This document shows, in pieces, positions 26,503-35,900 of a DNA stretch of 56,275 nucleotides (its first letter is position 1; each line of letters starts with the position of its first letter). Location of the stretch: NCBI GenBank assembly GCA_964516815.1, contig CAZEXK010000008.1:1-56275 (forward strand), written 5' to 3'. Source of the stretch: CAIJNA01 sp964516815. Its GTDB lineage: Bacteria; Campylobacterota; Campylobacteria; Campylobacterales; Arcobacteraceae. The notes under the pieces were generated by a model that saw only the letters and a program-made list of their open reading frames with translations, was not told the DNA's origin and made no database searches. The position numbers and the translations under genes are program-made.

Positions 26503-27476
26503 TGATTTCCACCATTTGATTTTGCTTCTTCTAAGGCTTCATCAGATCTTGCCATTATGTCGTCTAGATTTTCATCTTTATCACTTAACATAGTAGCCCC
26601 TGCGCTAGCACTTAATGCAATAAGAACTCCATCATCATTTGTAAATGGTAGGTCATTAATAGCAGAAATTATTTTATTCGCAACCATTGTAAGACCTTTA
26701 CTTGACGTACTAGGTAATGAAATTGCAAATTCTTCTCCACCAATTCTTCCAAGAATATCACTTTTTCTAACTATTCCAATTAATGTATTAACAATTAGTT
26801 TTAAAGCTGTATCGCCTGTATCATGACCAAAAGTATCGTTTATATATTTAAAATTGTCTAAATCTATTTTAACAATAGCAAATTCGTTTTTCTCTCTTTT
26901 AGCATAAGAAATCATAGGTTCACTAGAATCAAAGAAACTTCTTCTGTTTTTTATTCCAGTTAAGGAATCAGTAGTAGCTAAAACTTGCAATTTAATATTT
27001 ATATCTTTTAATTCTTGTGTTCTTTTATCTACAGCATCTTCAAGAATATTTTGATATTCTCTTAATCTTCTTTCTTGTTCATGAACTTTGATTGTGTCCA
27101 AAATCATTAATTCAAAATCATAAACATCTAAGTCTTTAGATATTATTTTATAAATACTAGATTTGTTTATAATCTCAGATATTATCTCAGTATTTAAATT
27201 AGTTGAAAATAATACATTTTTAGTGTAGGGGGAGTGCTTATGAAAGTCAACTAAGAATCTTTCACTACCTTTACTAGAAAAGTCATAAGATGATATTGTC
27301 ATTAATATATCAAAACCATTAGCAATATTTTCAAAAGAATGCACCAATGCTTCTTCTGCTGTTGTATAAGTATATATTATATATGTATTATCTATTACTT
27401 TACTAATCTTATCTTGTAATTTTTTTAAGATTTTTTTGTCTGAGTCTATACACATAATTATATGTTGTGATTTCAT
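26484..27476 (-). CDS. Diguanylate cyclase with degenerate receiver domain
   Basis: Makes cyclic di-GMP from two GTP. The 330-residue protein has an N-terminal receiver-like domain (residues ~4-125) and a coiled-coil linker (~130-170, VDKRTQELKDINIKLQ). The C-terminal GGDEF domain has DSLTGIKNRRSFF and the active-site loop GRIGGEEF. An RKSD motif ends five residues before GGEEF and matches the RxxD product-inhibition site. The receiver's usual phosphoacceptor Asp is missing: the strand reads FDILMTISSYDF with Thr or Ile at the expected position. The input is therefore probably not ordinary phosphorylation. Confidence 0.9.
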   Translation of the reverse strand: MKSQHIIMCIDSDKKILKKLQDKISKVIDNTYIIYTYTTAEEALVHSFENIANGFDILMTISSYDFSSKGSERFLVDFHKHSPYTKNVLFSTNLNTEIISEIINKSSIYKIISKDLDVYDFELMILDTIKVHEQERRLREYQNILEDAVDKRTQELKDINIKLQVLATTDSLTGIKNRRSFFDSSEPMISYAKREKNEFAIVKIDLDNFKYINDTFGHDTGDTALKLIVNTLIGIVRKSDILGRIGGEEFAISLPSTSSKGLTMVANKIISAINDLPFTNDDGVLIALSASAGATMLSDKDENLDDIMARSDEALEEAKSNGGNQVVFSQ

Positions 27477-27515
27477 TTTTTCTCCTTAATTATATAATAA
27501 AATAAGTTATTGCAA

Positions 27516-28400
27516 TTATTTACTGTAATATGTTACCATTATTCCACTTAATACAATTAAGAAAAATCCGATTAAAACAAAAAATGTAGGAAAATTGTCA
27601 CCAAGTAGTACTCCAAGAAAGATTGAAAAAATAATATTACTATATCCAATAGTACCAACAATTCCACCTTTTGCAAGAGAATAGGCCTTTGTCATGGATA
27701 CTTGAGAGATGGTTGCACTAACACCAAGTCCAATAATATATAGCCAATCATAAGAAAATGGCATAACAAATTTTGATAAAATAAAATCAAAATTTTCACT
27801 AGAATATTCTTGGGAAATAATCATCAATATTATAGGAGCAATTGTTCCAATAAGTACAAATGATAATACAATTACACGAGTATCATAGTATTTTTTTAAT
27901 TCTCTAATAGAAGTATAAGCCAAACCAGCACCTAAACCACTTAATATTCCCAAATAATCAGTTTTATTTAATTGTGTATAATCAAATCCTGTAATAAAAA
28001 GTATTCCTAGAAAACCAATAATAATAGCAACCCATGCTTTGCTATTTAATTTTTCTTTTAATAATAAATACGAAAATATAGCCGTAAATATAGGAGATGT
28101 TTTCGTAAAAGTTTGAGCTTCGGCTAATGGTATATTAGAAATATTGTAAAAATACATTAGCAATGCTGCAAATCCAATAATTCCTCTACTAATAAGTAAA
28201 AAAAGCTTACCAGATTCTTGAATTGGAGGAATTTTATATAAGGCATAAGAAATAATAATCAAACCTAAAACATTTCTAAAAAAAACAATCTCAATAGAAG
28301 GTAAGTTTTGACTTAATAATTTAGCAAATGCTCCAGTGATTGCAAAGAAAAATGAAGCTAACAACATATATTGGATAGCGATTTTAGTATCTTTAGTCAT
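27516..28400 (-). CDS. EamA-family (DMT superfamily) transporter
   Basis: An inner-membrane protein of 294 residues with about ten hydrophobic helices in two EamA repeats. The first half carries FFRNVLGLIIIS and the second begins around YLGILSGLGAGLAYTSIREL. A typical first-repeat end is PIFTAIFSYLLLKEKL. Members export metabolites such as amino acids, but the substrate cannot be predicted. There is no ribosome site before the ATG. A TACAAT box at 28413-28418 would start transcription only a few bases upstream, suggesting a near-leaderless mRNA. Confidence 0.87.
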   Translation of the reverse strand: MTKDTKIAIQYMLLASFFFAITGAFAKLLSQNLPSIEIVFFRNVLGLIIISYALYKIPPIQESGKLFLLISRGIIGFAALLMYFYNISNIPLAEAQTFTKTSPIFTAIFSYLLLKEKLNSKAWVAIIIGFLGILFITGFDYTQLNKTDYLGILSGLGAGLAYTSIRELKKYYDTRVIVLSFVLIGTIAPIILMIISQEYSSENFDFILSKFVMPFSYDWLYIIGLGVSATISQVSMTKAYSLAKGGIVGTIGYSNIIFSIFLGVLLGDNFPTFFVLIGFFLIVLSGIMVTYYSK

Positions 28401-28412
28401 ATTCGCATTTTA

Positions 28413-28418
28413 TTGTAA
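28413..28418 (-). promoter_or_regulatory. -10 box for the EamA transporter gene
   Basis: The minus strand reads TACAAT, ending 12 bases before the ATG. The predicted leader is about six bases. Confidence 0.45.
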
Positions 28419-28450
28419 TTGTCTTTAGGTATTCATTAATTATTATTAGA

Positions 28451-28456
28451 TATAAT
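28451..28456 (+). promoter_or_regulatory. -10 box for the mscS-like gene
   Basis: TATAAT, six bases before the ATG at 28463. Transcription would begin at or within two bases of the start codon, giving a leaderless message. Confidence 0.5.
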
Positions 28457-28462
28457 GCGATT

Positions 28463-29515
28463 ATGAATATTCTACAAAACAAAGCTCTCGAAGAGATTAT
28501 CATTGCTATTGCTATCTTTTTAATTTTTTTAATATTTAGAAAGTTTTTTTCTAAATATATTGTAAAAATTTTACTAATTTTTACAAGTAAAACAAAAAAT
28601 ACATTTGACAACAGAATTATAGAAATATTAATAGAACCTATAAAACAATTTATTGTTCTTTTTGGTTTATATATTTCGTTTCAATATGCATCATTTTATA
28701 ATGAAGCAATATATGCTCTTTTAAAATCAGCAGTTATTTACATTGTTTTTTCAATATTATTTGACAGTGTGGATATATTTGAAAATACTTTAAAAAAAGT
28801 ATCATTAAAGTTTGGAAAAGATTTACATGAAGAAATAAACTTATTTTTAGTAAAAGCAATAAAAATATTTGTATTTGTTTTTGGTTTAGTTGCTATTTTA
28901 CAAATATGGGATATAAATATAAGTGCATTTATTGCATCTTTAGGATTGGGTGGTTTAGCATTTGCACTAGCTGCAAAAGATACTGCGGCTAATTTATTTG
29001 GTGGACTAACTCTATTGGCTGATAAATCATTAAAGATGGAAGATTGGATAAAAGTTGATTCAATTGAGGGTGTTGTTGAAACAATAGGACTAAGAACAAC
29101 AAAAATTAGATCATTTGAAAAAACACTAATAACAGTTCCAAATCAAATTTTAGCAAATACTCCTGTGGAAAACTTTTCAAGAAGGGGAGTTAGAAGAATC
29201 AAATTTAGAGTTGGTTTAACTTATGACACAAGTTCTATAATTATGAAAAAAATAGTAAAAGATATTACTACAATGTTAGAAACTCATGAAGATATTGCAC
29301 AAGATCAAACCATGTTAGTTAGATTTGATAAATTTGAAGATAGTAGTTTGTCTATATTTATTTATACTTTTACATCAACTGCTAATTGGGCAAGATATCT
29401 TGAAATTAAAGAAGATGTAAATATAAAGATAATGGCAATTATAGAACAAAATAATAGTGAATTCTCTTTCCCGAGTCAGACACTATATATAAAAAAGGAT
29501 AATAATGACATTTAA
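28463..29515 (+). CDS. MscS-family mechanosensitive ion channel
   Basis: A small-conductance mechanosensitive channel, 350 residues, releasing solutes on osmotic downshock. Four to five hydrophobic segments precede the pore-lining helix with its Gly/Ala pattern (SLGLGGLAFALAAKDTAANLFGG). The beta domain follows (DWIKVDSIEGVVETIGLRTTKIRS, VPNQILANTPVENFSRR). The cytosolic alpha/beta cage forms the C-terminus. Its 3' end overlaps the next gene by 11 bases. The extra N-terminal helices compared with E. coli MscS are common in longer members. Confidence 0.92.
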   Translation: MNILQNKALEEIIIAIAIFLIFLIFRKFFSKYIVKILLIFTSKTKNTFDNRIIEILIEPIKQFIVLFGLYISFQYASFYNEAIYALLKSAVIYIVFSILFDSVDIFENTLKKVSLKFGKDLHEEINLFLVKAIKIFVFVFGLVAILQIWDINISAFIASLGLGGLAFALAAKDTAANLFGGLTLLADKSLKMEDWIKVDSIEGVVETIGLRTTKIRSFEKTLITVPNQILANTPVENFSRRGVRRIKFRVGLTYDTSSIIMKKIVKDITTMLETHEDIAQDQTMLVRFDKFEDSSLSIFIYTFTSTANWARYLEIKEDVNIKIMAIIEQNNSEFSFPSQTLYIKKDNNDI

Positions 29516-30260
29516 ATTTAAAAGTATTTTTTTTATTTTTTTACTTAACATAAATCTTTTGGCATCTTACAATAATAGTGAAGATACATTAGGTAATATT
29601 ACTTTAAGCGTGGATATTTGGCATTCTAACATAGAAGGTGAAATAAAAAACAATAGACCCTCAAGTCTTAGTTTTAAAGATGATTTGGGCTTTTCACAAA
29701 AAGATATTACTACTTTTGGTCTAGAATTAAAAAATAATATAACATGGCTTCCAAACGTTAATATTGATTATTTTAATTTATCAAGTACAACAAATGCAAT
29801 TTTAAATGGCACGAAATATGTAAATGGTACTCCTTATACCAATAAAGTATCTTCTAAGATTAATTACTCACAAATAAACACAACATTTTATGGTTATTTA
29901 TATCAAGGTCCTTTTGAATTTAATATTGGTGCTAAAATAAAAAAAATAAATTATGTACAGTCAATAGAAGATACTAAAGTCAAAGGGCCAAATTCAATTG
30001 TACTTATGCCTCATCTTTCAATGAAAATACATATTAATGAAATAAACACTTTATTAGAAGGACAAATAAGTATGTTATCTTTTGGTGACATAGAAACAAA
30101 AGATTATTCATATTCAATTAGCTATAGATTTATGAGAAATGCATATATTTCTTATGGTTATAAAGGTTATGTATGGAGTGGCACAAATCTAAATGACGAT
30201 CATGAAGATTATAATGTGGACGTAAAAGGTTCGTACGTATCTTGTAAGGTATTATTTTAA
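29505..30260 (+). CDS. Outer-membrane beta-barrel protein, relative of the 20188-20922 gene
   Basis: A 251-residue protein with a signal peptide (ending LLAS), beta-strand-rich body and C-terminal Phe (SCKVLF). The region SVDIWHSNIEGEI, then DDLGFSQKDI and WLPNVNIDYFNL, lines up with GYAIWNPSLSGTI, DLGFSSSN and LLPNIKIQQTNY of the 20188-20922 protein. Both therefore belong to one family, TIGR04219-like. It overlaps the mscS-like gene by 11 bases and lies ten bases before der. The shared position with an osmotic channel is suggestive but not proof of a joint role. Confidence 0.72.
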   Translation: MTFKFKSIFFIFLLNINLLASYNNSEDTLGNITLSVDIWHSNIEGEIKNNRPSSLSFKDDLGFSQKDITTFGLELKNNITWLPNVNIDYFNLSSTTNAILNGTKYVNGTPYTNKVSSKINYSQINTTFYGYLYQGPFEFNIGAKIKKINYVQSIEDTKVKGPNSIVLMPHLSMKIHINEINTLLEGQISMLSFGDIETKDYSYSISYRFMRNAYISYGYKGYVWSGTNLNDDHEDYNVDVKGSYVSCKVLF

Positions 30261-30270
30261 TGGAAATTAA

Positions 30271-31776
30271 ATGGTAAAAATAGCGCTAATAGGACAACCA
30301 AACGTAGGTAAATCATCACTATTTAATAGAATAGCAAAAAAGAGAGTTGCTATAGTTAGCGATATGGCAGGAACTACAAGAGATGTAAGAAGAAGAGAAG
30401 TTAAGATAAATGATAGGGAAGCCTTAATACTTGATACTGGAGGAATTGATGAAACCAATGATTCTATATTCTCAGTTGTAAAAAGAAAAGCTGTACAAAC
30501 TGCAAAAGAAGCAGATATTATACTTTTTATGGTTGATGGTAAAAACATACCAGATGATAAAGATAAAATGCTTTTTTATGAACTTCAAGCATTAGGTAAA
30601 ACTTTGGCCTTGGTAATAAATAAAATTGACAACGAAAAAGAAAAAGAAAGAATATGGGATTTTTATAGTTTTGGAATAGATGAAAAAAATATGTTTGCAA
30701 TATCAGTTTCTCATAATAGAGGAACTATAAAATTATTTGAATGGCTTTATAGTTACATGACACCTAGTATTGAAGAATTAAATCAAAAAGATTTACCAGA
30801 AAATGATTTTGAAACAAATGAAGATTATTCAAGTTTTGAAACTATGGACAATGAAAATATAGTTAATGAGAATAAGAATATTGATAATAATCATATCAAA
30901 ATAGCAATTATAGGAAAACCAAACGTCGGTAAATCCTCAATATTAAATGCAATAGTAAAAGAAGAAAGATCAGTTGTAAGTCCAATTGCTGGTACAACAG
31001 TTGATCCAGTTGATGAAACATATGTTTATAATGACAAAACAATAACATTTATAGATACAGCTGGACTAAGAAGAAAAGGTAAAATATTAGGTATTGAAAA
31101 ATATGCCTTAATGCGTACAGAAGATATGTTACAGCAATCAAATATGGCATTGGTAGTTATTGATGCAAGTGAACCTATTAGCGATCAAGATGAAAAAATA
31201 TCTGGACTTGTTGATAAATTTGGATTGGGTGTTATAATTGTTTTAAATAAGTGGGATGAAAAAATGAACACTTATGAAAAAATATCCAATTCAATTAGAG
31301 AAAGATTTAAGTTTTTGTATTATGCTCCAATAGTAGCAGTATCAGCTCTTACAAATAGAAATATAGATAAATTACAAGATATGATAATTGATATTCATGC
31401 TAATTATAGCAGAAGAATTTCAACATCTATTTTAAACGATACAATACAAAAAGCAATGAGACGACATGCTCTTCCATCTCCAAATGGTAATAGGTTAAGA
31501 ATTTATTATGCTACACAGTTCAATACAAGTCCACCAACTATTGCTTTAGTTATGAATAAACCAAAAATGCTGCATTTTTCATATAAAAGATATGTTATTA
31601 ATATACTAAGAGAATATTTACAATTTGATGGAACACCAATAAGAATAGTAACAAGAGGAAAAGGTGAGCGACTTGAAGATGAAGAATTAGAAATTGTTTA
31701 TCAAGAACTTATGCTTCCAAAAGATTTTCATGATGAATATGACTTAGATGTACCATTAGTAAAAAAAAGTAAATAA
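30271..31776 (+). CDS. der: Ribosome-assembly GTPase Der (EngA)
   Basis: An essential GTPase for 50S subunit assembly, 501 residues. Two GTPase domains are in tandem: GQPNVGKSS at residues 7-15 and GKPNVGKSS near 215. Each is followed by a switch region (DTGGIDE and DTAGLRRKG) and an NKxD motif (NKID, NKWD). A KH-like C-terminal domain follows (PPTIALVMNKPKMLHFSYKRY). An acidic linker of about 45 residues, rich in Asn, Glu and Asp, separates the GTPase domains. Confidence 0.97.
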   Translation: MVKIALIGQPNVGKSSLFNRIAKKRVAIVSDMAGTTRDVRRREVKINDREALILDTGGIDETNDSIFSVVKRKAVQTAKEADIILFMVDGKNIPDDKDKMLFYELQALGKTLALVINKIDNEKEKERIWDFYSFGIDEKNMFAISVSHNRGTIKLFEWLYSYMTPSIEELNQKDLPENDFETNEDYSSFETMDNENIVNENKNIDNNHIKIAIIGKPNVGKSSILNAIVKEERSVVSPIAGTTVDPVDETYVYNDKTITFIDTAGLRRKGKILGIEKYALMRTEDMLQQSNMALVVIDASEPISDQDEKISGLVDKFGLGVIIVLNKWDEKMNTYEKISNSIRERFKFLYYAPIVAVSALTNRNIDKLQDMIIDIHANYSRRISTSILNDTIQKAMRRHALPSPNGNRLRIYYATQFNTSPPTIALVMNKPKMLHFSYKRYVINILREYLQFDGTPIRIVTRGKGERLEDEELEIVYQELMLPKDFHDEYDLDVPLVKKSK

Positions 31777-31780
31777 TACT

Positions 31781-32935
31781 TTAATTAATAACATTTATAT
31801 CAATATCTCCACTTTGTATAAAATGATCTGCTTCATCTGAAACTCTTATTTGTATTTTATGAATTCTAGTTTCTATATTGTTTATATCATTTAAAAAATA
31901 TAACATTTTACTTGAAGAATTAACATCAAATAAGTCTTTATCATTACCTGTTATTTTATATATTAGGCTCAAATTATGATCTTCGCTATCATCTTTGATT
32001 TTAATTTTAAATACAGAAGTATTACCTTCACTTAGATTAATATCATAAGAAGCTGAAAAACTAAAATTATCATATTTTTCAATATCTTCTCTATCCTTTA
32101 AAATATGAAGTTGTAAAGCTTCTGACATTAGATGTTCATCTTTTAAACTTATATTAAAATCATAAAATATATTTGAATCTCCACTGATATTTAAAGTAAA
32201 ATCTTCAAATATACCAAATTTGTTTAATTTTAAGTTTGTATTATTTCCATCTAAATAAATATAAGTATTTTTTTCTCCAATTATATTCACAAATATATTA
32301 TCTTCTTTTGAACTAGCAAGCAAAGTTTTTTGTAAACTTGGTTTATATGGAGGTACGGTGTCAACATGAATATTATTATCTCTTAATGTTTGTTCAAAAT
32401 GAACCAATGCTTTTATTGGACTTACCAAAGTTCTATTTAAATCTGAATCTTTAATTATATTTTCTAAATCAGTTTCGCTAATTAGAGGTGATGATATTTT
32501 ATGTGCAGAGGTATCTTGTATGTTATTTCTTGTAGTCTTAGAAATATGTATTCCATTTTCAGGATTCATATCTTCATCTAATGTTTGAAGAAGTCTAATA
32601 ATGTTTTTTACTGATGTATTATTGCTATCATTTCTTTCATTATTATCAATTATATCACTAATAAAAAATTTATTATCAAAAGGTATTTGACTTGATGGTA
32701 TACTAGCTAAAGTAATTGCTCCAATTTTAAATACAATTTCATCACACACATAATCAAAGTTAAAACTACCATCTATTTTAGTAATTCCTTGAATATTATT
32801 ACATTCGTATTGTACTCCTGAGACTTTAGCATCAATTAAATACCCTATATCTTCATTTTTGTTTGTATTAACATCACTTTGTGAACAAGATATTATAAAC
32901 ATAGATATAAAAATTATAAATAAATATTTAAACAT
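31781..32935 (-). CDS. Lipoprotein with cadherin-like C-terminus, paralogue of its neighbour
   Basis: A 384-residue lipoprotein. The signal peptide ends at a lipobox (IIS|C, Cys17). The N-terminal domain shares its pattern with the 1380-residue neighbour: GYLIDAKVSGVQYEC, a GSFNFDY segment, and IRLLQTLDEDMNPENGIHI. This domain is common in large surface proteins of Campylobacterota and Vibrio. The C-terminal ~90 residues (FSASYDINLSEGNTSVF onward) look like one cadherin-type repeat. The protein is probably anchored on the cell surface or in the outer membrane. It starts within the stop of the larger gene (TAATG). Function unknown. Confidence 0.75.
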   Translation of the reverse strand: MFKYLFIIFISMFIISCSQSDVNTNKNEDIGYLIDAKVSGVQYECNNIQGITKIDGSFNFDYVCDEIVFKIGAITLASIPSSQIPFDNKFFISDIIDNNERNDSNNTSVKNIIRLLQTLDEDMNPENGIHISKTTRNNIQDTSAHKISSPLISETDLENIIKDSDLNRTLVSPIKALVHFEQTLRDNNIHVDTVPPYKPSLQKTLLASSKEDNIFVNIIGEKNTYIYLDGNNTNLKLNKFGIFEDFTLNISGDSNIFYDFNISLKDEHLMSEALQLHILKDREDIEKYDNFSFSASYDINLSEGNTSVFKIKIKDDSEDHNLSLIYKITGNDKDLFDVNSSSKMLYFLNDINNIETRIHKIQIRVSDEADHFIQSGDIDINVIN

Positions 32936-35900
32936 TATTTTACCTTTATTCCTATAGTGTATTGTTTATTACCAGCATCATCATCCTTACCAATCATTGT
33001 ACCTGTATTTGTAAATTCAAATACATCTCTAACATGAGCAGGCAAATCATTAATAGAAGAATTACCATCTCTAAAAATTACATTTTGAGTATTATTTAAT
33101 TTTACAGTTGATATACGTTGAGAATCTAAATCTACTTCCCAAATAATTATTCCACCTTTAAATCCACTTATTAAACCTCTTATTCCGTTATCATATTTTA
33201 CATAAGATCCATCTGTAGTGTAGTTTCTATTTTCTAATAAATAATAAATATTAGAATCTTTATCATCAATTTTATAAATATTAAATTTTTTGGTATTATC
33301 ATGAGTATTAAAAAAATTTATATCATCATTAAATCCAGATTTTAATAAAGTAGGGATAACCCAACCTTGTCTAACCTTGTTAAAAGCAGATGGATGAACA
33401 GGATGAGATGTAAAAATATGATTATTATCAAAACCTAAAAATCCATTTCCCATTAATGCAAATTCATTAGATTCATGTCCACCTTGCGTTCCTGTAAATT
33501 TAAGTAACTGTTCAGAAACAAGTTTAGCAATTAATCCAATTGAAATTTGTTTATTGTTTAAAAGTTCGCCAATGATATAATAATTTGTATTTATTTTTTT
33601 AGAATCTAGAGATAAATTTAAATCTTTAAAAGTACCAGTAACAGATGTAATAGCAATATCTGAATTGATATTATTTACTACATTGTATTTAGCATAATGA
33701 CCATAAGTATAATCTCCACCAGCAATTATAAAAATAATTTGCAATTCTTTATCACTAATTACACCATCGTTTTGCACAACATTTGTATTTATATTTTTAT
33801 AAGTATCAAAATCATTAAAATCCACATCATTACTTGATATACTTAGAGCATCTTGTATATCTACTCGTAATTGATTTGGACTTTTAGTATGATTTCTATC
33901 CAAATTTACTACAATAATCCCATTGTTAGCTATTCCATTTGTTTCTTTTGCTGCAGATATTGTAAATTTACCCTTGCTAACAGTATTAAAATATTCACTT
34001 AATCTTGATTTGTCAGTTTTTTCATTAAAAAATAAAGTCTCAAGATCATCTTCCATTGTTATTAAACTTATATCAGCATAATTAATTGCTATTATTAAAA
34101 ATGGTAATTCATCGTCAACATCATCAATAATTGAAATATTAATATCTTGATGTGTATCTCCAAAAGCATTACTAGTAAGTATATCTAAATTATAAAATAT
34201 TTTACTTTCATAATCTAGATTACCTCTTTTGTTTGCAATTCCATCTAGCATCAAATTTCCAAAAGTAAATTTTGCATCTTGTTGTGCTTGCGATAAAATA
34301 GTAAAATTACCATCATTTCCATTAACTATTGCAAAATTTGTTAAACTTAATTCATCTATAGTCGATGGTGAATGGGAAAGAGCTTGCTTTATAGAATGTA
34401 TTATCGTTCTTGTATCTGTATTTTCATGTACATTAATATTTTCTAGTAATATTTTTTTTGGAGTTTTTTCAATTTTATTTTTGACATCTATTTTTAGATT
34501 TAAAATATTACTATCATTAAGACTACCATCATACCATGTATTTTTTGCTAATATTCCTAAATTATAATTTTGTGTTGTTTCATAATCTAAACTTATATTA
34601 AGATCTACAATCCCATTAAATTCATTTATTGAAAATTTACCCTCATCATTTCCACTTATTATATGATAAGTAGTTATATTATTTTCATCTGATATATTAC
34701 CATCTTTTAGTATTTGAGTTATTTGCATACCTATACTACTAGAGCTTTTAGCATCTACATTATTTTTATTTAATTGTGAACTTAAATTTTCATCAACGCT
34801 TATACTTATATTGTTTTCTAGTTTTATTTTAGGCGCATTATCAACAACGTTACTTATGTCTATATCAAAAGTTATTATATTACTGTTATTAATACTATTA
34901 TTCCACCAAGTATTTGAAGCTTGAATTTCTAAAGTATATGATGTTAAGCTATTGGCATCCATGCTTTCATTATAGTCATTAATTAATTTTCTTGAAGTTG
35001 AAACTATTCCAGCGTTGTCAACTTTAAAAGGTGTATCTTGTGTTATTAAAGTGTAAGAAGTAGTAACGTTTTCATCTGCAATTGAGCCATTTGTATCTAC
35101 ATTTGCTATTGTAAAGTTAGCATTTGTATCTTCTGGTATAACAGCAATAAGATTTTTATATATTATTACTGGTGCATTATCAATTACATCTAAAATATTT
35201 ATGGTTAAATTTACATCATAAAAATTATCTATAGCCTTATTTGTATCTAAAGTATTTGTTGCTCTAATTTTAAGAGTATATTCATTTTTACTTTCAAAAT
35301 CTAAATTATCACCTATAATAGTAATTGCCCCAGTGTTTTCATTTATGCTAAAATTACCATCATCCCCAGCTTCAATGCTAAAAAGCATACTCAAATTATA
35401 ATCACTATTGCTTATATCTTTTATAGCAGTGTCAACTATTATAGATGAGCTACTATTATGCTCACTAATACTAACTGCAGAATTTAAAGTAAATGATGGT
35501 GTAGTATCAATCTTATTTACAATATTTATATGTATATTAACAAATGTTTGAAATCCACTATCTGTAGTATTATTATTTTCAACACTTATATTTAAATCTA
35601 TATCATTTTTATTTAATTTTTCATAATCAAATAAATCGTCTGTATTATTTTTAATACTCAAACTACCCGTTGTTGTATTAACTTCAAATAAATCAGTATG
35701 ATTGTGCAATACATAAGTGATTGCAGAAAAGGATAGATTGTTATCTGGATACTGATCTATATCACTTTGAAGTGTGGTATTAAGCTCATAAATTATAATG
35801 TTATTTTGTGGCTCTTCCAGTATAGATATATTATATTCATCACTAGTAAGAGCAGGAGGATTATCAAGAACATTAAACAAATCAACTGTTATAAAAACAT

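Noticed and set aside
27489..27494. TATAAT on the minus strand before the diguanylate cyclase gene
   Set aside because: It ends 13 bases from the ATG and runs into the ribosome site, so transcription from it would not leave the site intact. It may be chance in AT-rich DNA.
30267..30548. Minus-strand frame over the 5' end of der
   Set aside because: It mirrors the first GTPase domain, which is unmistakable on the plus strand.
31764..31780. Short hairpin at the end of der
   Set aside because: Only six A/T-rich pairs with no clear T-run; too weak to call.
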